Assembly (NCBI GenBank): GCA_049323895.1
Contig: JBMOKT010000031.1
Coordinates: 158,642-222,641 of the forward strand
DNA from: JBMOKT01 sp049323895
GTDB lineage: Bacteria; Bacillota; Peptococcia; Peptococcales; BICA1-8
Length of the DNA: 64,000 bases
Direction: 5' to 3'
Shown here: piece by piece, positions 1 to 8,282 of the stretch
Layout: every line of letters starts with the position of its first letter
Position numbering within the stretch: the stretch's first letter is position 1
The notes under the pieces: model-generated
Database searches by the model: none
Told to the model about the DNA's origin: nothing
The model's input: the letters and a program-made list of their open reading frames with translations, nothing else
Program-made: the position numbers and the translations under genes

Positions 1-498
1 GCCACTTAACATTGCTGCTTCTTCATCAAAGGACATGAAAAGAAGTTTATGGTATAAAGATGTAAGGGATATTAATACTAGTAGGGATATAATAATGATT
101 ATTAATAAGTCTTCCATGGTAATCGCAATAATACTGCCAAATAAGTAGCTCATAACATTGGCAGTTTCATCTTTACCCACGGAGATTAAAATTATTCCGA
201 TCCCTAAGCCAGCTGACATAATAATAGCAATTGACAATTCGCCATATTTTTTGAAATTCTTCTCTAAAACATTTATTATGAAGCTGGCGAAACCTGTAGC
301 AGCCAAAGCAGCAAGGGTGGGATTAATTCCCAAAATAAGACCAAATGCTATTCCTGCCATGGAAACATGAGCTAAAGCATCACCAATCATAGAGAGTCTT
401 TTTAGGATAAGAAAAGTACCGACTAGAGGGCAGGCAATACCAATAAATAAACCTGCCAGCAAGGCCCTTTGCATGAAACCATAGTTTAGTAATTCCAT
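1..498 (-). CDS. znuB: Zinc/manganese ABC transporter permease, partial (3' end beyond window)
   Basis: This is the membrane permease of a metal-ion ABC importer (ZnuB/MntB family, ABC-3). Reading from the ATG at 498, the protein opens with a short N-terminus and then a run of hydrophobic helices. It contains the family phrase GDALAHVSMAG followed by a second helix and a basic loop before further membrane segments. 166 codons are visible, and the C-terminal part lies off the left edge. It starts 21 bases after the stop of the ATP-binding gene, so the two form an operon, and a GGAGGC ribosome site precedes the ATG. Whether zinc or manganese is carried cannot be told from the permease. The His-rich tail of the partner ATPase favours a transition metal such as zinc. 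Confidence 0.88.
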   Translation of the reverse strand, partial: MELLNYGFMQRALLAGLFIGIACPLVGTFLILKRLSMIGDALAHVSMAGIAFGLILGINPTLAALAATGFASFIINVLEKNFKKYGELSIAIIMSAGLGIGIILISVGKDETANVMSYLFGSIIAITMEDLLIIIIISLLVLISLTSLYHKLLFMSFDEEAAMLSG

Positions 499-519
499 AT
501 TGCCTCCATACAAATTGTA

Positions 520-1227
520 TCAATGGTCATGGTATTGGACATTGGTGCAGTATTCCTTAGGCTGGTGTATATAGGCATTGCTATTCTCAATACAAATTAT
601 TACGCTTATATATTCTTTTATCCAGCGCAAATCATGGGTAATCATTAAAATAGTAGTGCCTTTGGAATTGAGATCAACAAGAGTATTCAATATTGCCCGT
701 TGTGAATATTCATCAATACCTATAAAAGGCTCATCAAGAATAAGAATTTCCGGTGTATGAATAAGTGTGCGGGCTAGAAAGGCTCGTTGTTGCTGTCCTC
801 CTGATAAATTACCGATTAGGCATTTTTTTTGTTCCAAAAGGTCCACAATTTTTAAAACCTCATCGACCTTTTTTGCAATTTTTGCTGGATATCGAGGCAA
901 AAAAAATGAAGCCAATAATGGTGCAGCAACTATCTCTTCCACAGTAGCAGGAAAACTGGGATTAAAAGCTGTAGCTTTTTGTGGAATATAGCCAATTTTT
1001 GACCAATCTCCAAATTGATGCAGGGGTTTACCTAGGATAGTTATTTCTCCATGGTTTGGTTTGATGAGACCCAAGATTATTTTAATTAAAGTACTTTTGC
1101 CGGCGCCGTTTGGACCAACAAATCCAACGAATTCACTTTTTTCAATGGAGAAGGTTATCTGTTTTAAGATTTGCGCAGACTGGTAGGCAAAGGAAATGTT
1201 TTTTAGTGTAATAACTGGTCTTTCCAT
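520..1227 (-). CDS. znuC: Zinc/manganese ABC transporter ATP-binding protein
   Basis: This is the ATPase that drives the metal importer encoded just downstream. It has the Walker A motif GPNGAGKS, the signature LSGGQQQR and the Walker B motif ILILDEP followed by the D-loop, in the usual spacing for a 235-residue ABC subunit. The reading frame opens earlier (1281), but the ATG at 1227 has an AGGAG site about 7 bases upstream and gives the normal family N-terminus. The last 15 residues contain three His and one Cys, a possible metal-binding tail. The substrate-binding lipoprotein is not in the window. Confidence 0.9.
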   Translation of the reverse strand: MERPVITLKNISFAYQSAQILKQITFSIEKSEFVGFVGPNGAGKSTLIKIILGLIKPNHGEITILGKPLHQFGDWSKIGYIPQKATAFNPSFPATVEEIVAAPLLASFFLPRYPAKIAKKVDEVLKIVDLLEQKKCLIGNLSGGQQQRAFLARTLIHTPEILILDEPFIGIDEYSQRAILNTLVDLNSKGTTILMITHDLRWIKEYISVIICIENSNAYIHQPKEYCTNVQYHDH

Positions 1228-1286
1228 AAGATCTCCTAATGTAGTATTGCTGGTAATTTTGAATTTGCTTTTAGTTATCAAACAGA

Positions 1287-1315
1287 ATTATATAATATAT
1301 CCCTAGTGTTGTCGA
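1287..1315 (-). promoter_or_regulatory. Candidate sigma-A promoter for znuCB
   Basis: On the minus strand a TCGACA -35 box and a perfect TATAAT -10 box are separated by 17 bases and point at the metal transporter operon. No clear Zur or MntR palindrome was recognised. Confidence 0.45.
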
Positions 1316-1384
1316 TCATGCATGTTTTTAGACAAATATTATCTACAATTATAGCGAGGAATTATTATTTAAAGGAGGATTGTC

Positions 1385-1975
1385 ATGTTTGAGAAAAAAG
1401 GTTATGTCCAGGTGTATACTGGTAATGGTAAAGGAAAAACAACCGCTGCAATAGGACTGGCTATAAGGGCATTAGGTGCGGGAAAAAAGGTTTTGTTTTT
1501 ACAGTTTATGAAGGCTAAATCATATAGTGAACATAAAATTTTACCTTCAATTTCCCCAAATCTGAAACTTGAGACCTTAGGAAAGCCTTTTTTTGTGGCT
1601 CGAAAAGAAAACTTAGACTCAGAGACCTTGGCACAATGGGAAGGAAAATGTGTTTTCTTTGAACCAGGCAATCCCCCTAATGAATATGTAGAATTAATGG
1701 GGAAAGGAATAGAAATGGCTCGGGAGTCATTGGCTAATGGTGGATACGACTTAGTAATTCTAGATGAAGTAAACGTAGCTGTTTATTTTGAACTAATTCC
1801 ACTCCAACAGGTGCTAGATTTAATAAATAACAAACAGCCGCAAGTAGAGCTTGTTTTAACAGGACGCAACTGTCCCCAGGAAATTATTGAAAAGGCAGAC
1901 TTGGTTACTGAAATGCGTGAAATTAAACATTACTACCAAAAAGGTGTAGAGGCACGGATAGGTATTGAGAACTAA
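1385..1975 (+). CDS. cobO: ATP:corrinoid adenosyltransferase (CobA/CobO/BtuR family)
   Basis: The enzyme transfers the adenosyl group of ATP to cob(I)alamin to make adenosylcobalamin. The P-loop variant GNGKGKTT lies near the N-terminus and is followed by the family segment ALGAGKKVLFLQFMK. The conserved ILDEVN stretch in the second half is also present. Length (196 aa) is normal. AAAGGAGG precedes the ATG. It is divergently oriented from znuC and stands alone, with no other cobalamin genes nearby. Adenosylcobalamin or corrinoid enzymes would be expected in an anaerobe of this type, but no target enzyme is encoded in the window. Confidence 0.92.
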   Translation: MFEKKGYVQVYTGNGKGKTTAAIGLAIRALGAGKKVLFLQFMKAKSYSEHKILPSISPNLKLETLGKPFFVARKENLDSETLAQWEGKCVFFEPGNPPNEYVELMGKGIEMARESLANGGYDLVILDEVNVAVYFELIPLQQVLDLINNKQPQVELVLTGRNCPQEIIEKADLVTEMREIKHYYQKGVEARIGIEN

Positions 1976-1978
1976 AGC

Positions 1979-1999
1979 AAAAAAAACGCTCAAGGCGTT
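1979..1999 (-). terminator. Intrinsic terminator after the methyltransferase gene
   Basis: The hairpin AACGC/GCGTT has a short loop and is followed on the minus strand by eight T. It lies between two convergent genes and could also slow plus-strand transcription. Confidence 0.7.
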
Positions 2000-2006
2000 A
2001 AATAAT

Positions 2007-2861
2007 TTATTTTTGGGCAATAGCACCTAAATATCTCTTTGTTATCTTATAATTATTAGGAAGATTTTTATTTAACAACAAGGAAAAATCTTTCGTTATC
2101 TGGGAATCATCAAAATCCAACAGCTTATCCCAACCAACCAGCAACCCGGAAAAATTAATCCATTTGACCATTTCTTCCATTGTACGAAAAGTAAAGTTTT
2201 GAGACTTACTATACACCATTGTTCTACTAAAACCTGATATATTAAAAATCCTTGTTAAATCATGTGAATCAAGGGGTAGATATGTGTTAGGTATGGTTCG
2301 CTCAATTAAATTTATGTTGTTTTCAATAACTTTTTGTATACTTTGATTAACCAGGCTCTCGCTATCTGCAGTTTCCGTAAGGAGGGCAAATTTGCCTCCT
2401 GGTTTTAATACTTTTAAGATTCTAGGCATCAGGTATTTATAATTGTTAAATTTAAGGGACCAAGTGTTAATTACAAAATCATAATGATTGGCTGGTATTT
2501 GTCCTAATATTTCTGTAAAGTCCCCTTTTTCAAGCTTAACATTTTTAATGTTGCTCAGGGTTTTATTAGCCTGATAAATCATGCCATTGGAAATATCTAT
2601 ACCATGATAGAGGTGGGGTGATTGTCTATCAAAAAAAATTTTGCCAAACCAGCCCGGACCGCAACCTAAATCAAGTATCTTTTTGTCCTTGGTGCTGCCA
2701 AGGAGGAGAAGCAGTTCTTCATAGGAACCAGCCAACTCCCTATAAAAGTAATCGTTATAGTTGTATGTTATTTTATCGTAGCTTGAGGCTAAGTTCTGAA
2801 TTGTAAAAACTTTTCCCTTAGCTTTAAGAAAAACTTGTTTTATCTGACTGTGTAAGACCAT
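2007..2861 (-). CDS. Class I SAM-dependent methyltransferase
   Basis: A 284-residue protein with the S-adenosylmethionine binding loop ILDLGCGPGWFG at about residues 62-73, followed by the acidic GIDIS strand and the GDF segment typical of Methyltransf_11/25 enzymes. The N-terminal part (about 60 residues) and the last 100 residues are not diagnostic. The ATG has an AAGGAG site about 11 bases upstream. No neighbour suggests a substrate, so small molecule, quinone or other acceptor cannot be decided. Confidence 0.8.
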   Translation of the reverse strand: MVLHSQIKQVFLKAKGKVFTIQNLASSYDKITYNYNDYFYRELAGSYEELLLLLGSTKDKKILDLGCGPGWFGKIFFDRQSPHLYHGIDISNGMIYQANKTLSNIKNVKLEKGDFTEILGQIPANHYDFVINTWSLKFNNYKYLMPRILKVLKPGGKFALLTETADSESLVNQSIQKVIENNINLIERTIPNTYLPLDSHDLTRIFNISGFSRTMVYSKSQNFTFRTMEEMVKWINFSGLLVGWDKLLDFDDSQITKDFSLLLNKNLPNNYKITKRYLGAIAQK

Positions 2862-2937
2862 AAAATTAGTTTCTCCTTACCATTTATTACTTTTTTTATT
2901 TCTATAAATAACGAAAAATCCCTTCTTAATGTTTATA

Positions 2938-2980
2938 AAACTTGGCTTCACCGAGCCTCTGGTAAAGCTGAAAAATAAGA
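2938..2980 (+). repeat. Degenerate copy of the dispersed hairpin repeat
   Basis: This carries the core CCGAGCCTCTGG and flanks that match, with many changes, the repeat family seen at 14760, 20808, 43309, 58455 and 60940. It lies between two minus-strand genes. Confidence 0.5.
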
Positions 2981-3011
2981 AAAGCATGTCCCCAAAGGAA
3001 GCATGCTGGTG

Positions 3012-3030
3012 ATTCGTCGTTCGTCGATTC
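3012..3030. repeat. Short TTCGTCG tandem word repeat
   Basis: The word TTCGTCG occurs twice in direct succession, followed by a partial ATTCG. It sits directly beyond the stop codon of the M23 peptidase gene. A nearby AGCATG/CATGCT inverted repeat (about 2982-3006) encloses TCCCCAAAGGAA, which resembles the REP-like ends at 16830 and 61103. Confidence 0.4.
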
Positions 3031-3031
3031 G

Positions 3032-4168
3032 TTATTTTCTAAGGTACGGCATAGGATTGACATGGTCCCCGTTAATTCTTACCTCAAAGTGGATATGTGG
3101 TCCTGTACTCCAGCCTGATGTACCAATTTTTCCAATTACTTGGTTCCGTTTAACATTGTCTCCTACCTTAACCAGGTATTTGGAGAGGTGGGGATACATG
3201 GTAGACATACCACCGCCATGGTCAACTATAATAGTGTGACCGTAGCCACCTTGCCAGCCGGTATAAATTACACGCCCATTAGCCGAAACAATAGCATTTG
3301 AGCCATAGGGCGCAGCAATATCCACACCTGTATGGAAACGCTGGGACTTCAAGATAGGATGGAATCTCCAGCCATACGCAGAAGTGACCCTATAATAACC
3401 AGGGGTAGGCCATTGCAGCCAGCCCGGTCTTTCACCACCCATAGACTGGAGTCTTCTGATTTCTTCAGCAATCTGCTGGGACTGTTTTTCTAGGTCATCC
3501 AACATTTTTTCATAAGACTCTTTTTGTGATTCAATCTTTTTTACCAGATCCTGCCTGCGGGAACTTGCAATTTGTAATTGCTGGTGTTTGGTCTCCCTGG
3601 CATTTTTCAATGCCAGCAATTCTGCCTTTTTATTTTCTAGTGCATTTTTCTTATTTTCCAGTTCCTGTCTTTCTTTTTCTAAGTCTGCTAATAAACTCAT
3701 GTCATTATTAGCTATCCTCTTTAAAAGCTCAAACCGTGTTAAGAAGTCGGTAATATTAGATGATTCAAACAACACTTCCAGGTAGTTTATATCGCCCCGC
3801 TTGTAAATTTCCCTTAAGCGGTTTTCAAAAACAGTTGTTCTATGATCAAGTTCACCTTCTTTTAGACTAATATCCTCTAACGTCAGAGAGATTTCTCGTT
3901 CGGAGACTGTTAATTTATTTTCTAAGGTTTCAATTTCATCGCTGGTTTTTTCCATACTTCTATTTAAGGATTGAAGCTCATTAAGTGTTTTTTGTTTCTC
4001 TTGTTCTTTTTTCTTTATCATACTTTCTGTTTCTTTTATTTTTTTATCTATTTGTTCCTGTTTTATGTAGATATCATCAAGATCAGCACCGCTAACCGGG
4101 AGGATAATTATGAAAATTGTTAAAATAGGTACTATTAAGAATAGAAAAGCATATCTTATTTTTGGCAC
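3032..4168 (-). CDS. Coiled-coil M23 family murein endopeptidase (EnvC/PcsB-like)
   Basis: A secreted cell-wall hydrolase, probably a metallo-endopeptidase acting at division or sporulation. One hydrophobic N-terminal segment (signal or anchor) is followed by about 210 residues of Glu/Lys/Gln-rich coiled coil. The C-terminal M23 lysostaphin-type domain has zinc ligands HTGVD and HIHFE, and these are intact, so it should be catalytically active. The frame opens at 4192, but the GTG at 4168 has a GAGGTG site 7 bases upstream, whereas the ATG at 4192 has none. It stands alone between intergenic repeats. FtsEX, the usual partner of this architecture, is not in the window. Confidence 0.85.
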   Translation of the reverse strand: MPKIRYAFLFLIVPILTIFIIILPVSGADLDDIYIKQEQIDKKIKETESMIKKKEQEKQKTLNELQSLNRSMEKTSDEIETLENKLTVSEREISLTLEDISLKEGELDHRTTVFENRLREIYKRGDINYLEVLFESSNITDFLTRFELLKRIANNDMSLLADLEKERQELENKKNALENKKAELLALKNARETKHQQLQIASSRRQDLVKKIESQKESYEKMLDDLEKQSQQIAEEIRRLQSMGGERPGWLQWPTPGYYRVTSAYGWRFHPILKSQRFHTGVDIAAPYGSNAIVSANGRVIYTGWQGGYGHTIIVDHGGGMSTMYPHLSKYLVKVGDNVKRNQVIGKIGTSGWSTGPHIHFEVRINGDHVNPMPYLRK

Positions 4169-4347
4169 AAGAAAACACCTCACAAGTTTCATTCAATAAT
4201 AAGTTTTTTCGACACCAGAGTTAAAATTTCCTTTTTACTTTTTGTGGAATTAGGAAAAAAAAAGTAATATTATATAAATTAATTGAGTAATAGTAAATTG
4301 AATCGTATAATAATGAAAAGTATTATTAAGAAATAGGAGGGATAGTC

Positions 4348-5250
4348 TTGAATACTGATAACTCCAGGGAGTGGAAGATAAACGATATTTTACAAATTGT
4401 AAAAAATAATATTTTAGAAAACAAACTGTTGGAATATAAAGCCTGTGCTGCCCTCCAGGATGAATATAAGGATGAAATCAGTAAGGATGTATCCAGCTTT
4501 GCCAATTCAGCAGGCGGGGTAATAATCTATGGAATTAAGGAGATAGAGGATGGAAGTACTATCAGAATTGAACTTGACGAAGGATTTGATATTAATGAAC
4601 GTATTAATAAAGAATGGTTAGAAAATGTTATTTATTCAAGAATAAGCCCTAAAATCGATAACATTTTTATTAATCCCATCGAAATAAAACCTGGGAAGGT
4701 GATTTATGCTGTAGTGATTCCCCAAAGCAATACGGCACATATGGCGGGAAATTACCGATATTATAAACGCAGGAACTTTAAGTCAGAGCCGATGGAAGAT
4801 TATGAAGTCCGTGATGTAATGAACAGGCAAAAAATGCCTGAATTGCAGATACGTTTAACCGTTCCTAGAGAAATACCTGCTGATGGCGAATATAATTTTC
4901 GGATACTGGTTAGGAATATCGGTCAAATTATGGTAAAATATTTTGCTGTTAGAATCTGTATACCGGAAGAACTTATAGAACCAAAGAACTATAAAAGCGG
5001 CAGAAGAACAATAATAAATGGGGTGCCCTACCGGGAATATGCGAAGCAAGCAGGTTATAGGCAGTTTGTTTTTCCGGGTTTCCATGTATTTCTCGACAGC
5101 AATTTTTTACCCACTATATCTGCAAAATTAAGCATGGATAGGTTGGATTCAAGAATTTTCTGGACAGTATATATGGATAACCGCAATCCACTAAAGGGCT
5201 ATGTAACCCTAGACAAAATTATCGGCAGCAGGATTGAAACAGTTAAGTAA
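4348..5250 (+). CDS. AlbA_2 (Schlafen-like) domain protein
   Basis: The first 150 residues form an AlbA_2/Schlafen-like putative nucleic-acid-binding domain: LEYKACAALQDEY, then FANSAGGVIIYGI, then a segment with paired arginines (YYKRRNFKSEPM). The C-terminal 130 residues look like an all-beta module of unknown role. The start is TTG with a strong AGGAGG site 7 bases upstream. Length is 300 aa. It stands alone and ends at a strong terminator. Proteins with this domain are often called transcriptional regulators or ATP-binding proteins, but no target can be inferred here. Confidence 0.72.
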   Translation: MNTDNSREWKINDILQIVKNNILENKLLEYKACAALQDEYKDEISKDVSSFANSAGGVIIYGIKEIEDGSTIRIELDEGFDINERINKEWLENVIYSRISPKIDNIFINPIEIKPGKVIYAVVIPQSNTAHMAGNYRYYKRRNFKSEPMEDYEVRDVMNRQKMPELQIRLTVPREIPADGEYNFRILVRNIGQIMVKYFAVRICIPEELIEPKNYKSGRRTIINGVPYREYAKQAGYRQFVFPGFHVFLDSNFLPTISAKLSMDRLDSRIFWTVYMDNRNPLKGYVTLDKIIGSRIETVK

Positions 5251-5264
5251 CAGAAAAAAATACT

Positions 5265-5303
5265 AAAAAATCGCTGTGTCCAAAATGGAACAGCGATTTT
5301 TTA
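5265..5303 (+). terminator. Strong intrinsic terminator after the AlbA_2 gene
   Basis: A 12-bp stem (ATCGCTGT paired with ACAGCGAT, extended by A/T pairs) is followed by a T run. The A tract on the left side makes it potentially bidirectional. Confidence 0.85.
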
Positions 5304-5327
5304 TCGTTTAGCTTTTTAATGTGTTTT

Positions 5328-5372
5328 ACTAGCCACTAACAACTAGCCACTAAACGCCGCAGGCGGTTTTTT
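5328..5372. repeat. ACTAGCCACT word repeat plus small hairpin
   Basis: The word ACTAGCCACT occurs twice (the first within 5328-5339, the second ending at 5351), as it also does at 16978-17003. It is followed by a bulged GCC/GGC hairpin and a T run (5353-5372) that resembles a weak plus-strand terminator. Confidence 0.4.
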
Positions 5373-5429
5373 ATAACGAATAGGAAAGTATAAAACTCAA
5401 CGGTATTTTATTTTAATTCGAGAAATGGT

Positions 5430-6425
5430 CTATTGGATTGTCTGTCTTGATAAGTATTGTTGACCACCTTGGGTACCAATTTGTTGTCTGACATTTTGCA
5501 GATAATTTTGCTCTTGCTGCTGTTGGTTGTATTGTTGGTTTTGACTCCCCATATTATATCCGCCTTGAGTAAAGGGGCTGTTTTGGAAAGTATCTGGTCC
5601 CATGGTAGCAATAGATGCATTAGGTGAACTTTGCATCATTTGCTGTTGGGGTTGACCCATCATAGTAGTGCCTGTGTGTCCCTGCTGGAATGACTGGAAA
5701 TTTTGATAGGTGCTGGGATCCATAGTTGCTAAAGAGCCAAAACCTTGCTGGTTCATCATGGGCTGCTGCATCATTGGTCTGAATTGTTGACTAATAGATT
5801 GACCTAACTGTTGTTGCTGGTTATAAGGACTATTTTGATAGGTAGAAGGGTCCATAGTGGCTAAGGATGCATTAGGGGATTGTCCCATAAATTGTTGACC
5901 TGATTGCATGCCTAATCCATATTGTCCAAAGGATGGTCCAAATTGATGTTGGACATACGGACTGTTTTGATAGGTAGAGGGGTCCATAGTAGCCAAGGAT
6001 GCATTTGAGGATTGACCCATAAATTGTCCTGTCTCCATCATTGGTCTAAACTGCTGACCAAAGGATTGTCCAAACTGTTGCTGGTTATTGAGATTGTTAG
6101 TTTGACCCATCATAGAGCTTTGATTAAAACCAAAGCTTTGAGCAGGCTGATAATGTAATTGCTGGCGGAGATTTTGCAAATAATTTTGTTCTTGCTGCTG
6201 CTGGTTTAACTGAGAAGACGGATTGCTCATTGTGTAACCTGCTTGATTCAGGGGACTGTTTTGGTAGGTTTCAACGCCCATAGTTGCAATAGATAAATCG
6301 GGGCTTGACTGACCAAATCTTCCTTGTTGAAACATGTTTTGTGAACCTCCTTTTAATGGTGAGTTTTCATAGGTTTCTGCGCCCATAGTTGCTCTGTTAA
6401 TCAATGGTTCGTTGGTTCTCAACAT
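5430..6425 (-). CDS. Gln/Asn/Met-rich repeat protein, function unknown
   Basis: A 331-residue low-complexity protein, very rich in Gln, Asn, Ser, Met, Phe and Tyr and almost free of Lys and Cys. A 13-residue motif of the form S-L/I-ATM-D/G-P-S/E-TYQNSP recurs six times, near residues 11, 46, 144, 188, 232 and 272. A second motif, QQQQEQNYLQN, occurs near residues 75 and 301. There is no signal peptide or membrane segment. The ATG has AAAGGAGGG about 8 bases upstream, so it is surely translated. It is divergent from kamA. The composition is prion-like or structural. A spore-coat or other assembly role is a guess from the repeat architecture only. Confidence 0.75.
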   Translation of the reverse strand: MLRTNEPLINRATMGAETYENSPLKGGSQNMFQQGRFGQSSPDLSIATMGVETYQNSPLNQAGYTMSNPSSQLNQQQQEQNYLQNLRQQLHYQPAQSFGFNQSSMMGQTNNLNNQQQFGQSFGQQFRPMMETGQFMGQSSNASLATMDPSTYQNSPYVQHQFGPSFGQYGLGMQSGQQFMGQSPNASLATMDPSTYQNSPYNQQQQLGQSISQQFRPMMQQPMMNQQGFGSLATMDPSTYQNFQSFQQGHTGTTMMGQPQQQMMQSSPNASIATMGPDTFQNSPFTQGGYNMGSQNQQYNQQQQEQNYLQNVRQQIGTQGGQQYLSRQTIQ

Positions 6426-6602
6426 ACTATTTCCCTCCTTTTGTTTTGCTGTACTTATTTGTTTCCTTAAAAAGGCAAATTAATACTTGTAAAATAATAC
6501 CAAAATAATATAGTTGTGTAGTTAATCCTTAAATTTGACAATTTTATGGAAATAAATATATAATTGTTATGTACCGACAACTTATTATAAGAGGAGGAGT
6601 TT

Positions 6603-7841
6603 ATGGAAACCTTACGAAAACACCCTTATTACAAAAATGTACCTGATGAAAAATGGAATGATTGGCGTTGGCAGATGCAAAACCGGATTAAAAACTTTGA
6701 AGAATTACAAAAGATTGTAAATTTACCTTCCCAAAGATTAGCTGAAATAAAAAATGCCATCAACAAGTTCCCCATGTCCATTACACCTTACTATGCGTCT
6801 TTGATTGACTTCAATGACCCTGCTTGTCCTATTGGACTGCAGGCAATACCAAGTGAAAAGGAATTAATTGAAGAAGAATTTGAAATGGCGGATCCTTTAG
6901 CTGAAGATAAGGATTCCCCTGTTCCCGGGATAACCCACAGGTATCCTAACAGGGTCCTATTTTACGTAATTTCCGAATGTTCTATGTACTGCAGGCACTG
7001 TACAAGAAAAAGAAAAGTAGGCGAAAACTGCCAAGGTTTTTCTAGTACGCAGTGGGAAAAAGGATTAGAATATATTAAAAATACCCCTGAAATTAGAGAC
7101 GTACTTATCTCAGGTGGTGACCCACTTCTTTTAAGTGACGGCAACCTTGAATTCCTTTTAAAAGAATTAAACTCCATTGCCCATGTGGAGGTTGTTAGAA
7201 TCGGTACCCGAGTACCGGTAGTTATGCCCCAAAGAATAACAAATGAGTTAATTGATATGTTGAAAAAGTATCAACCCCTTTGGTTAAATACCCACTTTAA
7301 CCATCCCCGTGAAATCACTTCAGAAAGCCGGAAGGCACTTCGGAAATTGGCCAACTGTGGAATTCCACTAGGAAATCAATCAGTATTGTTACGGGGAGTA
7401 AACGACTGTTCCATTATCATGAAACAGTTAGTCCATAAATTAGTAAAAAACAGGGTTAGACCTTATTATATATATCAATGCGATCTTTCCAAAGGATTAA
7501 GCCACTTCAGAACAAGTGTATCCAAGGGTCTGGAAATTATGGAACACCTCAGAGGACATACATCAGGTTTTGCCGTTCCTACCTATGTAGTAGACGCACC
7601 AGGAGGCGGGGGTAAAATACCTGTAATGCCTAACTATCTCCTTTCTTTACAGGAGAATAAAGTGATTCTTCGGAACTTTGAAGGTGTGATAGCCTCCTAT
7701 CAGGAGCCGGCAGATTATAAAAGCAAATGTTCTGCAGCCTGCAATTACTGCAAAGATAAAAAACTTTGCAGTCAAAATGTAGTAGAACTGAATAAAAAGG
7801 AACAGAGACAGGCAAAAAAAATATTGCAAAATGCAAATTAG
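6603..7841 (+). CDS. kamA: Lysine 2,3-aminomutase family radical SAM enzyme
   Basis: It interconverts L-alpha-lysine and L-beta-lysine using SAM, a [4Fe-4S] cluster and PLP. The radical SAM motif CxxxCxxC reads CSMYCRHC. The PLP-binding region reads DAPGGGGK. The aspartates in CDLS and in VVDAPG, which in the clostridial lysine enzyme hold the substrate side-chain amino group, are both present. This favours lysine over glutamate as substrate (family knowledge recalled, not computed). A C-terminal cysteine cluster (CSAACNYC then C) matches the zinc-binding tail of the family. Length is 412 aa, as expected. AGGAGGAG precedes the ATG. No acetyltransferase for N-acetyl-beta-lysine is adjacent. 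Confidence 0.9.
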   Translation: METLRKHPYYKNVPDEKWNDWRWQMQNRIKNFEELQKIVNLPSQRLAEIKNAINKFPMSITPYYASLIDFNDPACPIGLQAIPSEKELIEEEFEMADPLAEDKDSPVPGITHRYPNRVLFYVISECSMYCRHCTRKRKVGENCQGFSSTQWEKGLEYIKNTPEIRDVLISGGDPLLLSDGNLEFLLKELNSIAHVEVVRIGTRVPVVMPQRITNELIDMLKKYQPLWLNTHFNHPREITSESRKALRKLANCGIPLGNQSVLLRGVNDCSIIMKQLVHKLVKNRVRPYYIYQCDLSKGLSHFRTSVSKGLEIMEHLRGHTSGFAVPTYVVDAPGGGGKIPVMPNYLLSLQENKVILRNFEGVIASYQEPADYKSKCSAACNYCKDKKLCSQNVVELNKKEQRQAKKILQNAN

Positions 7842-7846
7842 AGATC

Positions 7847-7879
7847 CAGAGGGGCTTGATTTTATACAAGCCTCTTTTT
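7847..7879 (+). terminator. Terminator after kamA
   Basis: The stem GGCTTG/CAAGCC, extended by GAG/CTC around a two-base bulge, is followed by five T. Confidence 0.75.
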
Positions 7880-7946
7880 CCATGAAAAGCAGTATACTGA
7901 AAGAAACATTTGAATACAATTTAGCAATATGGGAGGAGGAAAATAA

Positions 7947-8258
7947 ATGAGAAGAATAATTATCCTCTTAGCCTTACTTTTTCTAGTTTGTATAGTGGTC
8001 CTTATTTACATTAATTCTACTAATACAGAGGAAATAAACTGGTTTATTTTCACAGGTGATAATTTTATCCCGGCAGGATTGTCGGATAGACCCCAAAAAT
8101 TTACTATTGAATATCTTAAACCAACTTACTGGGCACTGCTGGGGGTATTTCTACTCATATACTTAAAAATAATCTGGAAATTGGTTATCTCACGCTGGCA
8201 AACCAATACAAAGGTCAAAGGGTATAAAGTAAAATTAAAAGGATACGGGAGGCAATAA
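7947..8258 (+). CDS. Small membrane protein, unknown
   Basis: A 103-residue protein with two hydrophobic helices, residues 3-22 and about 62-82, separated by a polar loop and ending in a basic tail rich in Lys, Arg and Gly. GGAGGA lies about 9 bases before the ATG. The last codons overlap the stem of a bidirectional terminator. No family was recognised and no neighbour suggests a role. Confidence 0.65.
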   Translation: MRRIIILLALLFLVCIVVLIYINSTNTEEINWFIFTGDNFIPAGLSDRPQKFTIEYLKPTYWALLGVFLLIYLKIIWKLVISRWQTNTKVKGYKVKLKGYGRQ

Positions 8259-8278
8259 TCCTGCCATCGTATCCTTTT
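8237..8278. terminator. Bidirectional terminator between convergent genes
   Basis: An 11-bp stem (AAGGATACG paired with CGTATCCTT plus A/T) has T runs on both strands. It overlaps the 3' end of the upstream small membrane protein gene and precedes the stop of the UPF0182 gene. Confidence 0.85.
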
Positions 8279-8282
8279 GTTT

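Noticed and set aside
158..370. 70-residue plus-strand frame at the left edge
   Set aside because: It is antisense to the metal permease gene, which has the membrane-family sequence.
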